A DNA stretch of 40,865 bases from Rhodospirillales bacterium (GTDB lineage Bacteria; Pseudomonadota; Alphaproteobacteria; Rhodospirillales; UBA2165), in the NCBI GenBank assembly GCA_022822205.1, contig JAJECC010000102.1, positions 1-40,865 of the forward strand. The letters run 5' to 3'. Shown one piece after another: positions 1 through 8,007 of this stretch (the stretch's first letter is position 1; the number at the start of each line of letters is the position of its first letter). The notes under the pieces are model-generated. The model saw only the letters and a list, made by a program, of their open reading frames with translations, ran no database searches and had not been told where the DNA came from. A program made the position numbers and the translations under genes.

Positions 1-202
1 GCGCGCCTGGGGCCATGCCTGATCTTATGCGTTCCCGCCGCTAAGCCCTTAAGCAAATTACATTTGTCGGCGAGGTTGCCGTGTAATCGTGGTGTGGCCA
101 AAGTGTAAGCCTATGCTATTCTCGCACCGTGTTTGGGCTGAGACCCCGCCCCCGCGAGGTTGAAAGCCGGTAACAAATTCAGATTTCCAGGGAGGAACGA
201 AA
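1..202. other. Window edge and leader of the TRAP operon
   Basis: No complete gene is visible here. Forward frame 3 is open from the window edge to a TAA at 42-44 and would encode a short Arg-rich end (MPDLMRSRR), so this may be the tail of an upstream gene, but that is too short to prove. The rest (45-202) is the leader of the transporter operon. It is richer in A and T around 45-125, as expected for a promoter, but I could not match a convincing pair of -35 and -10 boxes. A strong ribosome site, GGGAGGA, sits at about 190-196. Confidence 0.3.
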
Positions 203-1189
203 ATGTACAAAACGTTTGGGCTTGCAATTGGGGTCGGCGCGGTTGCGCTGATGTCCCTCGGTGTGCATGCGCCGGCTTATTCCGCAGAGGTTACCCTCCG
301 CGGCGCCAGCTGCTTCCCCATCGGCTCGCCGCCGGGCAGCGCCTATGAGGCCCTCGTCAAGGCGGTCAACGAACGCGGCAAGGGCGTCATGCAAATCAAG
401 CTGTTGGGCGGCGCGCCGGCAATCGGCAGCCCGTTCACCTTGACCCAGAAGATGTCCAAAGGCGCCTACGATGTGGTCGGCTGCACCGAGGCCTATTTCG
501 GAAACGTCATCCCCGAAGCGCCGGTCCTGCGGCTCTCCAGCAAGACCGCCGCCGAACTGCGAAAAAATGGCGGCATCGACTACGTCCAACGGCTTCTGAA
601 CGCCAAGAACGTTCACTATGTGGCTCGGCACGGCGATTTTGGCCCGTTCAATCTTTGGCTCAACAAGAAGATCGACAAACCGGACCTCAAGGGTTTGAAC
701 CTGCGGGTTGCCCCGGTCTATACGGCCTTCTTCAAATCCCTGGGTGCTACCGTGCAGACGGCAGCGATGCCGCAGATTTACACCCTGATGGAAAACAATA
801 CGGTTCAGGGTTACGGTTGGCCGGCAGGCGCCTTCGTGCCGCCGTGGGCCAAGGTGACCAAGTACCAGGTCGAGCCTGGTTTCTACACGTCGCCCTTGCA
901 GACTTTGGTCAATCTCAAGAAATGGAAGAGCCTGACCCAGGAACAGCGCGACTTCCTCACCAAGGTCGGCCTCGAGTTTGAAGCCAAGTCCGAACCGATC
1001 AATAACCCTGCCCTTCAGGCGCGTCTGAAGAAGGGTATGGAGACCCGCGCCAAAGCCGGCATGGAGATCATCGAGTTCAAGGGCGCCAATCGCGAGAAGT
1101 GGCTCGCCGCCGCGAATAACGAAGCCTGGAACGAGGTTCTGCAGCGTTCGCCGAAGCACGGCAAGGCGCTGGAAAAGCTCTTCCGTTGA
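203..1189 (+). CDS. dctP: TRAP transporter substrate-binding protein, DctP family
   Basis: Periplasmic solute receptor of a tripartite ATP-independent periplasmic (TRAP) transporter, 328 residues, the usual length. It starts with a signal peptide (basic MYK, hydrophobic core, Ala-X-Ala motif ending near residue 28 before EVTL). Residues about 30-328 form the DctP fold. The segment LKGLNLRVAP holds the family-typical Arg that usually pairs with a substrate carboxylate, so an organic acid is the likely ligand; the exact substrate cannot be read from sequence. The start is supported by GGGAGGA just upstream. It is first in the operon, followed by a stem-loop and then the two permease genes, an order that often allows more receptor than permease to be made. 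Confidence 0.93.
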   Translation: MYKTFGLAIGVGAVALMSLGVHAPAYSAEVTLRGASCFPIGSPPGSAYEALVKAVNERGKGVMQIKLLGGAPAIGSPFTLTQKMSKGAYDVVGCTEAYFGNVIPEAPVLRLSSKTAAELRKNGGIDYVQRLLNAKNVHYVARHGDFGPFNLWLNKKIDKPDLKGLNLRVAPVYTAFFKSLGATVQTAAMPQIYTLMENNTVQGYGWPAGAFVPPWAKVTKYQVEPGFYTSPLQTLVNLKKWKSLTQEQRDFLTKVGLEFEAKSEPINNPALQARLKKGMETRAKAGMEIIEFKGANREKWLAAANNEAWNEVLQRSPKHGKALEKLFR

Positions 1190-1203
1190 GCCAACCGGAC
1201 CAC

Positions 1204-1246
1204 CGAAAAGTGGAAATGTAGACGCGATCCGCATTTCCGCTTTTCG
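1204..1246 (+). promoter_or_regulatory. Stem-loop between dctP and dctQ
   Basis: Two 15-base arms, CGAAAAGTGGAAATG (1204-1218) and CATTTCCGCTTTTCG (1232-1246), are complementary at 14 of 15 positions around a 13-base loop. The one non-Watson-Crick position would be a U-G pair in RNA from the + strand but an A-C mismatch on the other strand, which suggests selection on the operon transcript. There is no long U run after it, so it is more likely a 3'-end stabiliser or partial terminator for dctP mRNA than a full terminator. Confidence 0.65.
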
Positions 1247-1282
1247 CTTTCCTGGATGCCGAATTAAGTCTCGGGGGGGTTG

Positions 1283-1813
1283 ATGAAGACCGCACTCGAT
1301 AATTTCGAGACACTTTACCTCCGCCTGACCATATTCCTTGCTGCGCTGGTGGCCGTTTCCATCGGTCTGATCGCAATTCTGATTCCCCTCAATCTGTTCA
1401 TCATCAAGGCCGGAATAGGCAGCATCTGGTGGCTCAACGAGTCCATCGAGTTCACCCTGTTCTTCGGCGTTTTTGCCGGTGCGCCGTGGGTGCTCCAGCA
1501 GGGCGCCCACGTCAAAGTCGATATTGTCACCTCTTCCCTGTCACCGGATGCCTCCAGAAGGCTCGACGGCTTCATCAACCTCTTCGGGTTTGCGCTTTGT
1601 TTGTTGCTGTGCGTCTACGGCAGCCGTGCGGGCATCGGCGAATTCATCGACATGACGTTGCCGGACAAGGATGTGCGGATTCCCAACTGGATTGTGGTGA
1701 TATTTTTCGCCGTTTCGATGGCCTTGCTGGCGATCGAGTTCCTGTTGAGGTTCAGGGAACGACGCGTCTTGAAGCCGGCCGGCGACGCTCACGGCTCGGA
1801 GGCTGGGCTCTGA
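1283..1813 (+). CDS. dctQ: TRAP transporter small permease, DctQ family
   Basis: Small membrane subunit of the TRAP transporter, about 176 residues. Four hydrophobic segments are visible, at roughly residues 15-37, 50-70, 90-112 and 130-150 of the translation, as expected for DctQ. The tract WWLNESIEFTLFFGVF, followed by APWVLQQGAHVKVD, is typical of the family. I chose ATG at 1283; an in-frame TTG lies directly before it at 1280. A G-run at 1273-1279 provides a ribosome site, though the spacing is tight. The gene ends one base before dctM starts, so the two are translated together and probably form one QM membrane complex. Confidence 0.88.
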   Translation: MKTALDNFETLYLRLTIFLAALVAVSIGLIAILIPLNLFIIKAGIGSIWWLNESIEFTLFFGVFAGAPWVLQQGAHVKVDIVTSSLSPDASRRLDGFINLFGFALCLLLCVYGSRAGIGEFIDMTLPDKDVRIPNWIVVIFFAVSMALLAIEFLLRFRERRVLKPAGDAHGSEAGL

Positions 1814-1814
1814 C

Positions 1815-3260
1815 ATGGAGTGGTATCTCGCCCTCATACTCCTCCTTGGGACCGTCTGTCTGGCGATGTTCCTGGGATTGCCTGTCGCCCTGGCGTTCTT
1901 CACCGCAAATGTAATCGGCACGTTTATCTTTATCGGCGGCGACATCGGTCTCGTGTTCATGCCCATGGAGTTCCACAACGCGATCACCTTCGGTCTCGCG
2001 CCCATCGCGCTCTTCCTGTTGATGGGAGAAATATTGCTCCAGACCGGCGTGGCCTTTAAGGCGATCGGAGCCATCGACCGACTGATTTCCCGGGTGCCGG
2101 GTCGTTTGTCGGTGGTCTCCATCGTCGGCGGCACGGTGTTTTCGTCACTCTCCGGGTCGACCATCGCCAACACGGCCATTCTGGGATCGGTGCTCCTGCC
2201 GGATATGATCAAGCGGGGCTATCAGCCGTCCATCGCCATGGGTCCGATTATGGCGGTCGGCGGCATCGCCATGCTGATCCCGCCGTCGGCATTGGCCGTG
2301 CTGTTGGCGAGCATTGCCGAGCAGAGTGTCGCTCAGCTGCTGATCGCCGGGATTATTCCCGGTTTTCTGATGGCGATGCTGTTCTTTGCCTATGTGATCA
2401 TTCGCTGCACCATCAATCCGTCGCTCGCGCCCAGCTATGCCCCTGACGAGAGCGCCCTCGAGCTGCCGATTACGGTGGCGCTCAACCGTAAGGGCCGGGC
2501 GCTCGCCAGTTGGACCTATCGCGGTCCCGGATTGAAGCTTCTGAACCGCATCCTGCCGTTCGTTCTCTACATCCTGCCGTTGTTCATCATCTTCATCGTC
2601 GTGGTCGGATCGATCTTCTTCAAGATTGCCGCGCCGACCGAAGCCGCCGCGCTGGGCAGTCTTGCCGCCTTCGGCGCCTGCTATTTTTTCAGGCTGTTCA
2701 AGAACGTCATCACCATCACCGGGATCGACGGCGCCGATTTCACCTGGCGCGCCATCGCCAAGGCGCTGATGGAGACCGCCAAGGTGAACACCATGATCCT
2801 GTTCATTATTGCCGGCTCCTTGGTATTCGCACAGGCGTTGACCAACTCGGGCGCGACCGACGGCCTTTTGACGGCGATTGCCGCCCTCGAGCTCACCCGG
2901 CTTCAGGTCGTGATCATGATGATGCTGGTCCTGCTGTTTCTCGGCGCGTTCATGGATCAGGTGAGCATGCTGCTCCTCACCCTGCCGTTCTTCCTGCTCG
3001 GCGCACAGTCGTTGCAGGTGGTGTTTGAGATCGATGTCGTCTGGCTGATGGTGCTGATGCTGATCACCATGGAGATCAGCCTCCTCACGCCGCCATTCGG
3101 TCTGCTGCTCTACGTGATGAAGGGGATCGCGCCTTTCGATGTACCCATCGGGCATGTGATTCGTTCGGCCATGCCTTTCATCCTGATCGAGCTGTTCGTG
3201 CTCGCGCTGCTCATCGCCATGCCGGAAGTTGCGGTCTGGCTGCCGAGCAAGATCGGCTGA
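1815..3260 (+). CDS. dctM: TRAP transporter large permease, DctM family
   Basis: Large transport subunit, 481 residues, which couples solute uptake to a sodium or proton gradient. It is almost wholly hydrophobic, with about 12 or more membrane segments. Family signatures include the SSLSGSTIANTAILGSVLLPDMI stretch near residues 112-135, GGIAMLIPPSALAVLLASIAEQ near residue 149, and LLTPPFGLLLYVMKGIAP near residue 420. The length is somewhat above the common 425-430 residues because of a longer loop with extra hydrophobic sequence around residues 200-300. It starts one base after the dctQ stop codon. The operon ends here and is followed by a long gene-free region. Confidence 0.92.
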   Translation: MEWYLALILLLGTVCLAMFLGLPVALAFFTANVIGTFIFIGGDIGLVFMPMEFHNAITFGLAPIALFLLMGEILLQTGVAFKAIGAIDRLISRVPGRLSVVSIVGGTVFSSLSGSTIANTAILGSVLLPDMIKRGYQPSIAMGPIMAVGGIAMLIPPSALAVLLASIAEQSVAQLLIAGIIPGFLMAMLFFAYVIIRCTINPSLAPSYAPDESALELPITVALNRKGRALASWTYRGPGLKLLNRILPFVLYILPLFIIFIVVVGSIFFKIAAPTEAAALGSLAAFGACYFFRLFKNVITITGIDGADFTWRAIAKALMETAKVNTMILFIIAGSLVFAQALTNSGATDGLLTAIAALELTRLQVVIMMMLVLLFLGAFMDQVSMLLLTLPFFLLGAQSLQVVFEIDVVWLMVLMLITMEISLLTPPFGLLLYVMKGIAPFDVPIGHVIRSAMPFILIELFVLALLIAMPEVAVWLPSKIG

Positions 3261-3323
3261 TGCCGGTGCTCAAGCGGCGGCGGCGGTGTTGCGCCTCTCT
3301 TCGCCCCGCCCCGTGGCGAGCGC

Positions 3324-3332
3324 TGTGGATAA
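3324..3332 (-). promoter_or_regulatory. DnaA box (perfect consensus)
   Basis: TGTGGATAA on the + strand, that is TTATCCACA on the - strand, identical to the strongest class of bacterial DnaA box. It begins the AT-rich stretch after dctM. Confidence 0.55.
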
Positions 3333-3378
3333 ACCTCGGGACAACTCCATAATTGTTTGGGGCCAATATCTCCAAGTT

Positions 3379-3401
3379 GCTGATTCCAATACTGAATCAG
3401 C
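3379..3401. repeat. Palindrome with GANTC in both arms
   Basis: GCTGATTC (3379-3386) and GAATCAGC (3394-3401) are perfect 8-base inverted copies around a 7-base AT-rich spacer. Each arm contains a GANTC site, and a third GANTC lies at 3430-3434. There is no T run after it, so it does not look like a terminator. It could be a protein-binding site whose occupancy depends on CcrM methylation; this is inference. Confidence 0.5.
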
Positions 3402-3444
3402 CCTGCAAAGCTTATTGAACCGCGAAATCGAATCGGCTATGAAA

Positions 3445-3513
3445 GAGGCGTCAGGTACACAAGGCCTGGGATCCTTATGTAGCGTACCGCGCAGGCGGCA
3501 CTCCTGACGCCTC
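3445..3513. repeat. 11-bp inverted repeat at the edge of the GC-rich core
   Basis: GAGGCGTCAGG (3445-3455) and CCTGACGCCTC (3503-3513) are perfect inverted copies separated by 47 bases. Nested inside are smaller pairs such as GGTAC and GTACC, and AAGG with CCTT, so the segment could fold into a branched structure as RNA or single-stranded DNA. It sits exactly at the change from AT-rich to GC-rich sequence. Confidence 0.5.
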
Positions 3514-4222
3514 GTAGAGCCGGCCAGGCTCCACGCACACGATAACGCCCTTCCACTCCATCTGCGTTGACCATCGATTTACCCTTGGGAGAGAGATCGA
3601 TACGGTCGCTGCAGCCGGGTCCGGCCTCATACGGACGCCGTTGCCGGCACCCGTCTTCCGCCTTCCCCTCGGCTCGCCGAGCCTCGAAATCGGCTGGACA
3701 CCCACGTCCCGGGTACCGACGTCGACGGCAGGCCGTCTCCGACATTCCCGGCGGCCAGCGCTCCTTGCGAGGGCAAGAACCCTGACCCGTACGTGCCCGT
3801 CCCATCTCTCGACACGACGAACCACCGGTGGACATCGTCCGCGGCGGCACCCTCGCCGAACGTCGCTGGACCCGACCCCGGTCCGCCTCGCGGCGATCGG
3901 CATCCGATCCTGCGCCTTTCGGCACCGGCTGAGCCACCAGGGCGGCCCCGCCGCACGCAGCCTTCGTCCACCCGCCCGAACCTCAACCGATACCGAGGCA
4001 TCGTTTGGATCCGGTCTCGCAATCCTCGCCGGGAGTCCCGACCCGAAGACCGGAAATCCCAACTTCCGCCCGGCCCGAAAGCCGTTCTGGGTGCCGCCCT
4101 CCGGCCCGAAGGCCCGACAGCCGCACCACGGATCACGACGGAAACGCTATCGCGTACGAGAAGTATTCTGCGAACATCAAATGAAACTTTCAATAAAAAC
4201 CGGATCAATTCTTGAAATTTTC

Positions 4223-4231
4223 TGTGTATAA
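4223..4231 (-). promoter_or_regulatory. DnaA box (perfect consensus)
   Basis: TGTGTATAA on the + strand reads TTATACACA on the - strand, an exact match to TTATNCACA. It lies in the AT-rich right flank, 31 bases before the next box and in the opposite orientation. The overlapping hexamer TATAAT (4227-4232) could instead be a promoter -10 box, but no good -35 lies 16-18 bases upstream. Confidence 0.5.
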
Positions 4232-4262
4232 TTTGGCTGTATTTGCACAAAACGTTCACAAC

Positions 4263-4271
4263 TTATCCACA
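4263..4271 (+). promoter_or_regulatory. DnaA box (perfect consensus)
   Basis: TTATCCACA within CACAACTTATCCACAGG, a context typical of high-affinity DnaA sites at bacterial origins. A weaker site, ATTTGCACA (two mismatches), lies about 20 bases to the left. Confidence 0.6.
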
Positions 4272-4516
4272 GGCCTGCTCACATAGAAAATTAAAAGTAT
4301 TTCCTATCAACGCCTTACCTTCGGCCGATCGACTTGCGTCAACGGCGCGCGATGGTCATGTTTTCGCCGCGGCAAGCGCCGCCGGCGATATGAGGGGACG
4401 TCATTACATTCGCCGGCAGGCGGCCCGGCGAGGCGCGTTGACTTGCCCGGGGCGAGGGTCTAAACCAAATTTTCCGCCGTCCCGGGCGGAATGCGCAGCA
4501 TATCAGGGCACCCTCC

Positions 4517-4915
4517 ATGGCTACGGATAACCGTCCGCTCTCTCCCCATCTTCAAGTCTATCGCTGGCAAATCACTTCGGTTCTCTCCATTCTCCACCGG
4601 ATCACCGGTGTGGGACTGGCGGTCGGCGCCATTGTTTTTGCCTATTGGCTGAATGCCGCCGGATATGGGGCGGACGCGTTTGCGCGCGCCCAGGCGGTTC
4701 TCGGAACATGGGTCGGCGTCGTACTGCTGGTGGGATGGACGTTCGCGCTCTTCTACCATCTGCTCAACGGCATCCGCCACCTGTTCTGGGATGCGGGAAT
4801 GGGCTTTGAGCTGAGCCAGGTTCGCGCCTCGGGCTGGACGGTGGTTGTCGGCGCAGCCGTCCTGACGGCGATCACCTGGGCGGTTGTCTGGAACACGGCC
4901 GGGGGGGCGGGATAG
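4517..4915 (+). CDS. sdhC: Succinate dehydrogenase cytochrome b556 subunit
   Basis: Membrane anchor and haem subunit of complex II, 132 residues. It opens with RPLSPHLQVYRW and SILHRITG (residues about 6-31), the SdhC signature that lines the quinone pocket. Three membrane segments follow (about 28-48, 64-84, 106-127). His81 in FYHLLNGIRHLFWD corresponds to the axial haem ligand of the family. The start agrees with the family N-terminus although the ribosome site is weak (CAGGGCA). It is first in sdhCDAB and abuts sdhD with no gap. Confidence 0.95.
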   Translation: MATDNRPLSPHLQVYRWQITSVLSILHRITGVGLAVGAIVFAYWLNAAGYGADAFARAQAVLGTWVGVVLLVGWTFALFYHLLNGIRHLFWDAGMGFELSQVRASGWTVVVGAAVLTAITWAVVWNTAGGAG

Positions 4916-5296
4916 ATGAGTTTACAAACCGATCTTGCGCGGGTCCGGGGGCTTGGCTCGGCCAAGGAAGGCACCGGCCATTGGTGGGCCCAACGATTGA
5001 CCGCGGTTGCTTTGGTGCCGTTGGGGATTTGGTTCGTTTTCGCGGCGGTTTCCCTGGCCGGCGCGGACCTCGGCGAATTCCGCGCTTGGCTGACCGTGCC
5101 CTACAACCTGATCCTCATGGTCCTGTTGACCGGCGTCCTGTTTCACCACATGCAGCTCGGCATGCAGGTGGTGTTCGAAGACTACATCCACAGTGAACGT
5201 TCAAAGACCGTCGTATTGATACTGAACAGGTTCATCGCCGTAATTCTGGGCGTATCCTGCATCATCGCACTCTTGCGCGTCGCCTTTGGAGGCTAA
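4916..5296 (+). CDS. sdhD: Succinate dehydrogenase hydrophobic membrane anchor subunit
   Basis: Second membrane anchor of complex II, 126 residues, with three hydrophobic segments (about 29-49, 61-83, 97-122). The N-terminal RVRGLGSAKEGTGHWWAQRLTA is the usual alphaproteobacterial SdhD start. The HHMQLGMQVVFEDYIH stretch near residues 80-95 carries the His and Asp/Tyr region that faces haem and quinone in this family. Its ATG follows the sdhC stop codon directly, and the gene ends six bases before sdhA, so translation is coupled along the operon. Confidence 0.93.
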   Translation: MSLQTDLARVRGLGSAKEGTGHWWAQRLTAVALVPLGIWFVFAAVSLAGADLGEFRAWLTVPYNLILMVLLTGVLFHHMQLGMQVVFEDYIHSERSKTVVLILNRFIAVILGVSCIIALLRVAFGG

Positions 5297-5302
5297 CGGC
5301 CG

Positions 5303-7090
5303 ATGGCTGACTACGAAATAATCGATCACCAGCATGACGTAATCGTCGTCGGCGCCGGCGGCGCCGGCCTGCGCGCGACCCTTGGCATGACGGCCACGGG
5401 GCTGAAGACCGCCTGCATCACCAAGGTCTTCCCCACCCGCAGTCACACGGTCGCCGCCCAGGGCGGTGTCGGCGCGGCGCTCGGCAACATGGGGGAAGAC
5501 GACTGGAAATGGCACATGTACGACACGGTCAAGGGCGCCGACTGGCTGGGTGACCAGGACGCTATCGAATACATGTGCCGCGAGGCGCTGCCGGCGGTTT
5601 ATGAGCTTGAGCACTATGGGGTGCCGTTCTCCCGCACCGAAGACGGCAAGATCTATCAGCGGCCCTTCGGCGGGCATATGCGAAACTACGGGGAAGCTCC
5701 CGTGGAGCGCGCCTGCGCGGCCGCCGATCGGACCGGTCATGCGATTCTCCACACGCTGTATCAGCAGTCCCTGAAATATGAAGCCGAGTTCTTCGTCGAA
5801 TATTTCGCCATCGATTTGATCATGGACGAAGACGGCGCCTGCCGGGGCGTGATGGCCTGGAATTTGGCCGATGGGACGCTGCATCGCTTCTCGGCGCAAC
5901 AAACCGTCCTCGCTACCGGCGGATATGGGCGAAGCTATTTTTCCTGCACCTCGGCGCACACCTGTACGGGGGACGGCAACGGCATGGCGGCCCGCGCCGG
6001 TATTCCGCTGCAGGACATGGAATTCGTGCAGTTCCACCCGACCGGCGTCTATGGCGCCGGCGTCCTGATCACCGAGGGGGCCCGGGGCGAAGGCGGTTAT
6101 CTCACCAACTCGGAAGGCGAGGCGTTCATGGAGCGCTATGCGCCGACCTCCAAGGATCTGGCGTCCCGGGATGTGGTCAGCCGTGCGATGACCATCGAGA
6201 TTCGAGAGGGCCGCGGCGTCGGCCCGGAGAGCGACCACATCTTCCTGCACTTGGAACATCTCGGGACCGATGTGCTGCATGCCCATCTGCCCGGGATCAC
6301 TGAATCCGCCAAGATATTCGCCGGCGTCGACGCCACCAGGGAACCGATTCCGGTGCTGCCGACGGTCCACTACAACATGGGCGGCGTGCCCACCAACTAT
6401 CACGGTGAGGTCATTCGCCCGACCGCCGACGATCCGGATGCGGTCTGCCCGGGACTGATGGCTATCGGCGAGGCGGCCTGCGTCAGTGTGCACGGCGCCA
6501 ATCGCCTGGGGACCAACTCCTTGCTCGATCTTGTGGTTTTTGGGCGTGCCGCGGCGATCCGGGCCGCCGAAACCGTCGAGAAAGGCGCTTCTCCGAAGCC
6601 GCTGCCGGCCGATGCCGGCGGGATGGCCATCGAACGGCTGGAGAAAACCCGCAATGCCAACGGTTCCCGTCTCACGTCTGAAATTCGGCTGGAGATGCAG
6701 CGGATCATGCAGACCGACGCCGCCGTGTTCAGGACGACGGAGACACTCGCCAATGGCGCTTCGTCGCTCCAGGAGACGGCGAGGAGCATCGGAGATTTGA
6801 AGCTCAATGATACCTCGATGATCTGGAACTCAGACCTCGTGGAAGCGTTGGAATTGGAAAATCTGATGGTCTCGGCGGTGGCGACGGTGGAATCCGCGAA
6901 GAACCGCCAGGAGTCACGCGGTGCGCACGCCCATGAGGACTTCCCCGACCGGAATGACGAGGTCTGGATGAAGCACTCGCTTGCCAACGTCGACGGGAAC
7001 TGGGGGACCGAATTGTCCTACCGGCCGGTACACGACTATACGCTCACCGACGAGGTCGAATACCTCCCGCCGAAAGCACGGGTCTATTAG
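5303..7090 (+). CDS. sdhA: Succinate dehydrogenase flavoprotein subunit
   Basis: Catalytic FAD subunit of complex II, 595 residues, the normal length; it oxidises succinate to fumarate at the inner face of the membrane. A Rossmann motif ([13 protein letters not shown]) lies at residues 13-25. His48 in [10 protein letters not shown] is the expected site of covalent FAD attachment. The dicarboxylate-site segments [22 protein letters not shown] and, later, [10 protein letters not shown] and [16 protein letters not shown] are intact. GGAGG at 5288-5292, inside the end of sdhD, serves as ribosome site. No unusual features. Confidence 0.97.
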   Translation: MADYEIIDHQHDVIVVGAGGAGLRATLGMTATGLKTACITKVFPTRSHTVAAQGGVGAALGNMGEDDWKWHMYDTVKGADWLGDQDAIEYMCREALPAVYELEHYGVPFSRTEDGKIYQRPFGGHMRNYGEAPVERACAAADRTGHAILHTLYQQSLKYEAEFFVEYFAIDLIMDEDGACRGVMAWNLADGTLHRFSAQQTVLATGGYGRSYFSCTSAHTCTGDGNGMAARAGIPLQDMEFVQFHPTGVYGAGVLITEGARGEGGYLTNSEGEAFMERYAPTSKDLASRDVVSRAMTIEIREGRGVGPESDHIFLHLEHLGTDVLHAHLPGITESAKIFAGVDATREPIPVLPTVHYNMGGVPTNYHGEVIRPTADDPDAVCPGLMAIGEAACVSVHGANRLGTNSLLDLVVFGRAAAIRAAETVEKGASPKPLPADAGGMAIERLEKTRNANGSRLTSEIRLEMQRIMQTDAAVFRTTETLANGASSLQETARSIGDLKLNDTSMIWNSDLVEALELENLMVSAVATVESAKNRQESRGAHAHEDFPDRNDEVWMKHSLANVDGNWGTELSYRPVHDYTLTDEVEYLPPKARVY

Positions 7091-7121
7091 GCCGGCAGGA
7101 CCGAGGTCAAGGAAACGAGAA

Positions 7122-7901
7122 ATGGCAGAGTTTTCACTTCCCGCAAATTCGAAAGTCGTCGAGGGCAAGACCTTTCCGGCGCCCGCCGGCGCGGCGCGGG
7201 TCAAGAAGTTCAAGGTCTATCGCTACGATCCGGACAAGAACGAAAATCCCCGGATGGATACCTACGAGATCGACCTGGATGCCTGCGGTCCGATGGTTCT
7301 GGACGCGCTGATCAAGATAAAGAACGAAATCGATTCGACGCTGACCTTTCGCCGTTCGTGCCGGGAGGGGGTATGCGGCTCCTGCGCAATGAACGTGGGC
7401 GGCACCAACACGCTGGCATGCATCAATGCGATCAGCGACTTCAGGGGCGATATCGCGGTCTACCCGCTCCCGCATATGATGGTGGTTAAGGATCTGGTTC
7501 CCGACCTCACCAACGCGTACGCCCAGTACGCCTCCATTCAGCCTTGGCTGCAGGCCGACACGCCGGCGGCCCCGGGCAAGGAACGTCTCCAAAGTCCGGA
7601 AGAGCGGGAAGAGCTGGATGGTCTTTGGGAGTGCGTGTTGTGCTTCTCGTGCTCGACCGGCTGCCCCAGTTATTGGTGGAATTCGGACCGCTATTTGGGT
7701 CCGGCGACGCTGCTCCAGGCCTACCGCTGGATTGCCGATTCCCGCGACGAATACACCGGCGAACGGTTGGATGCGCTGGAGGATCCGTTCCGGCTCTATC
7801 GCTGCCATACCATCATGAACTGCACCAACACCTGCCCGAAGAATCTCAACCCGGGCAAGGCGATCGCCAGGATCAAGCAGAAGATGGTCGAACGCCGTTA
7901 A
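7122..7901 (+). CDS. sdhB: Succinate dehydrogenase iron-sulfur subunit
   Basis: Electron-transfer subunit of complex II, 259 residues. Cys80, Cys85, Cys88 and Cys100 bind the [2Fe-2S] centre. Cys171-X2-Cys174-X2-Cys177, Cys181 and the later [17 protein letters not shown] stretch supply ligands for the [4Fe-4S] and [3Fe-4S] centres. I chose ATG at 7122 because it gives the family N-terminus and is preceded by GGAAACGAG; the frame is open further upstream into sdhA but that part is not SdhB-like. Last gene of sdhCDAB. A short inverted repeat, AACGG and CCGTT (7900-7915), overlaps its stop codon. Confidence 0.96.
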   Translation: MAEFSLPANSKVVEGKTFPAPAGAARVKKFKVYRYDPDKNENPRMDTYEIDLDACGPMVLDALIKIKNEIDSTLTFRRSCREGVCGSCAMNVGGTNTLACINAISDFRGDIAVYPLPHMMVVKDLVPDLTNAYAQYASIQPWLQADTPAAPGKERLQSPEEREELDGLWECVLCFSCSTGCPSYWWNSDRYLGPATLLQAYRWIADSRDEYTGERLDALEDPFRLYRCHTIMNCTNTCPKNLNPGKAIARIKQKMVERR

Positions 7902-8007
7902 CGGCGCGAACCGTTCCCGGCATTTTTCGCCGAAGCCAAGGGCCGCGCCGCCATTTCCTGGAGTCTGGCGCTTTACAGACGGCGCTTCGCCGCCTAATGA
8001 ACCGCCC

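Larger units (their letters stand above)
3261..4516. other. 1.26-kb gene-free region with DnaA boxes; candidate replication origin
   Basis: The longest gap in the window. The outer parts (about 3320-3440 and 4180-4320) are visibly AT-rich compared with their surroundings; the core (about 3445-4180) is GC-rich. Three exact matches to the DnaA-box consensus TTATNCACA lie in the AT-rich parts (3324-3332, 4223-4231, 4263-4271). Three GANTC sites, the CcrM methylation motif of alphaproteobacteria, occur within 53 bases (3382-3434), two of them inside a palindrome. The core has long overlapping open frames on both strands, but the translations are Arg/Pro/Ser-rich with no recognisable domain, so I treat them as chance frames in GC-rich DNA. 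The rest (about 4320-4516) should hold the sdh promoter, which I could not pin down. An origin is an inference; a DnaA-regulated promoter region is the main alternative. Confidence 0.4.

Noticed and set aside
179..1510. 443-codon frame opposite the TRAP receptor gene
   Set aside because: It is the antisense shadow of dctP and dctQ, with no similarity, and the sense genes are certain.
3703..3730. Dense run of common restriction-site palindromes, looking like a cloning polylinker
   Set aside because: GC-rich DNA often yields such sites; no vector sequence surrounds it.
4227..4232. Perfect TATAAT hexamer as the sdh promoter -10 box
   Set aside because: No acceptable -35 box lies 16-18 bases upstream, it overlaps a perfect DnaA box, and it is almost 290 bases from sdhC.
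3437..4259. Several open frames of 120-210 codons on both strands in the gene-free region
   Set aside because: They overlap one another on opposite strands, give Arg/Pro/Ser-rich low-complexity products, have no clear ribosome sites and match no family I know.
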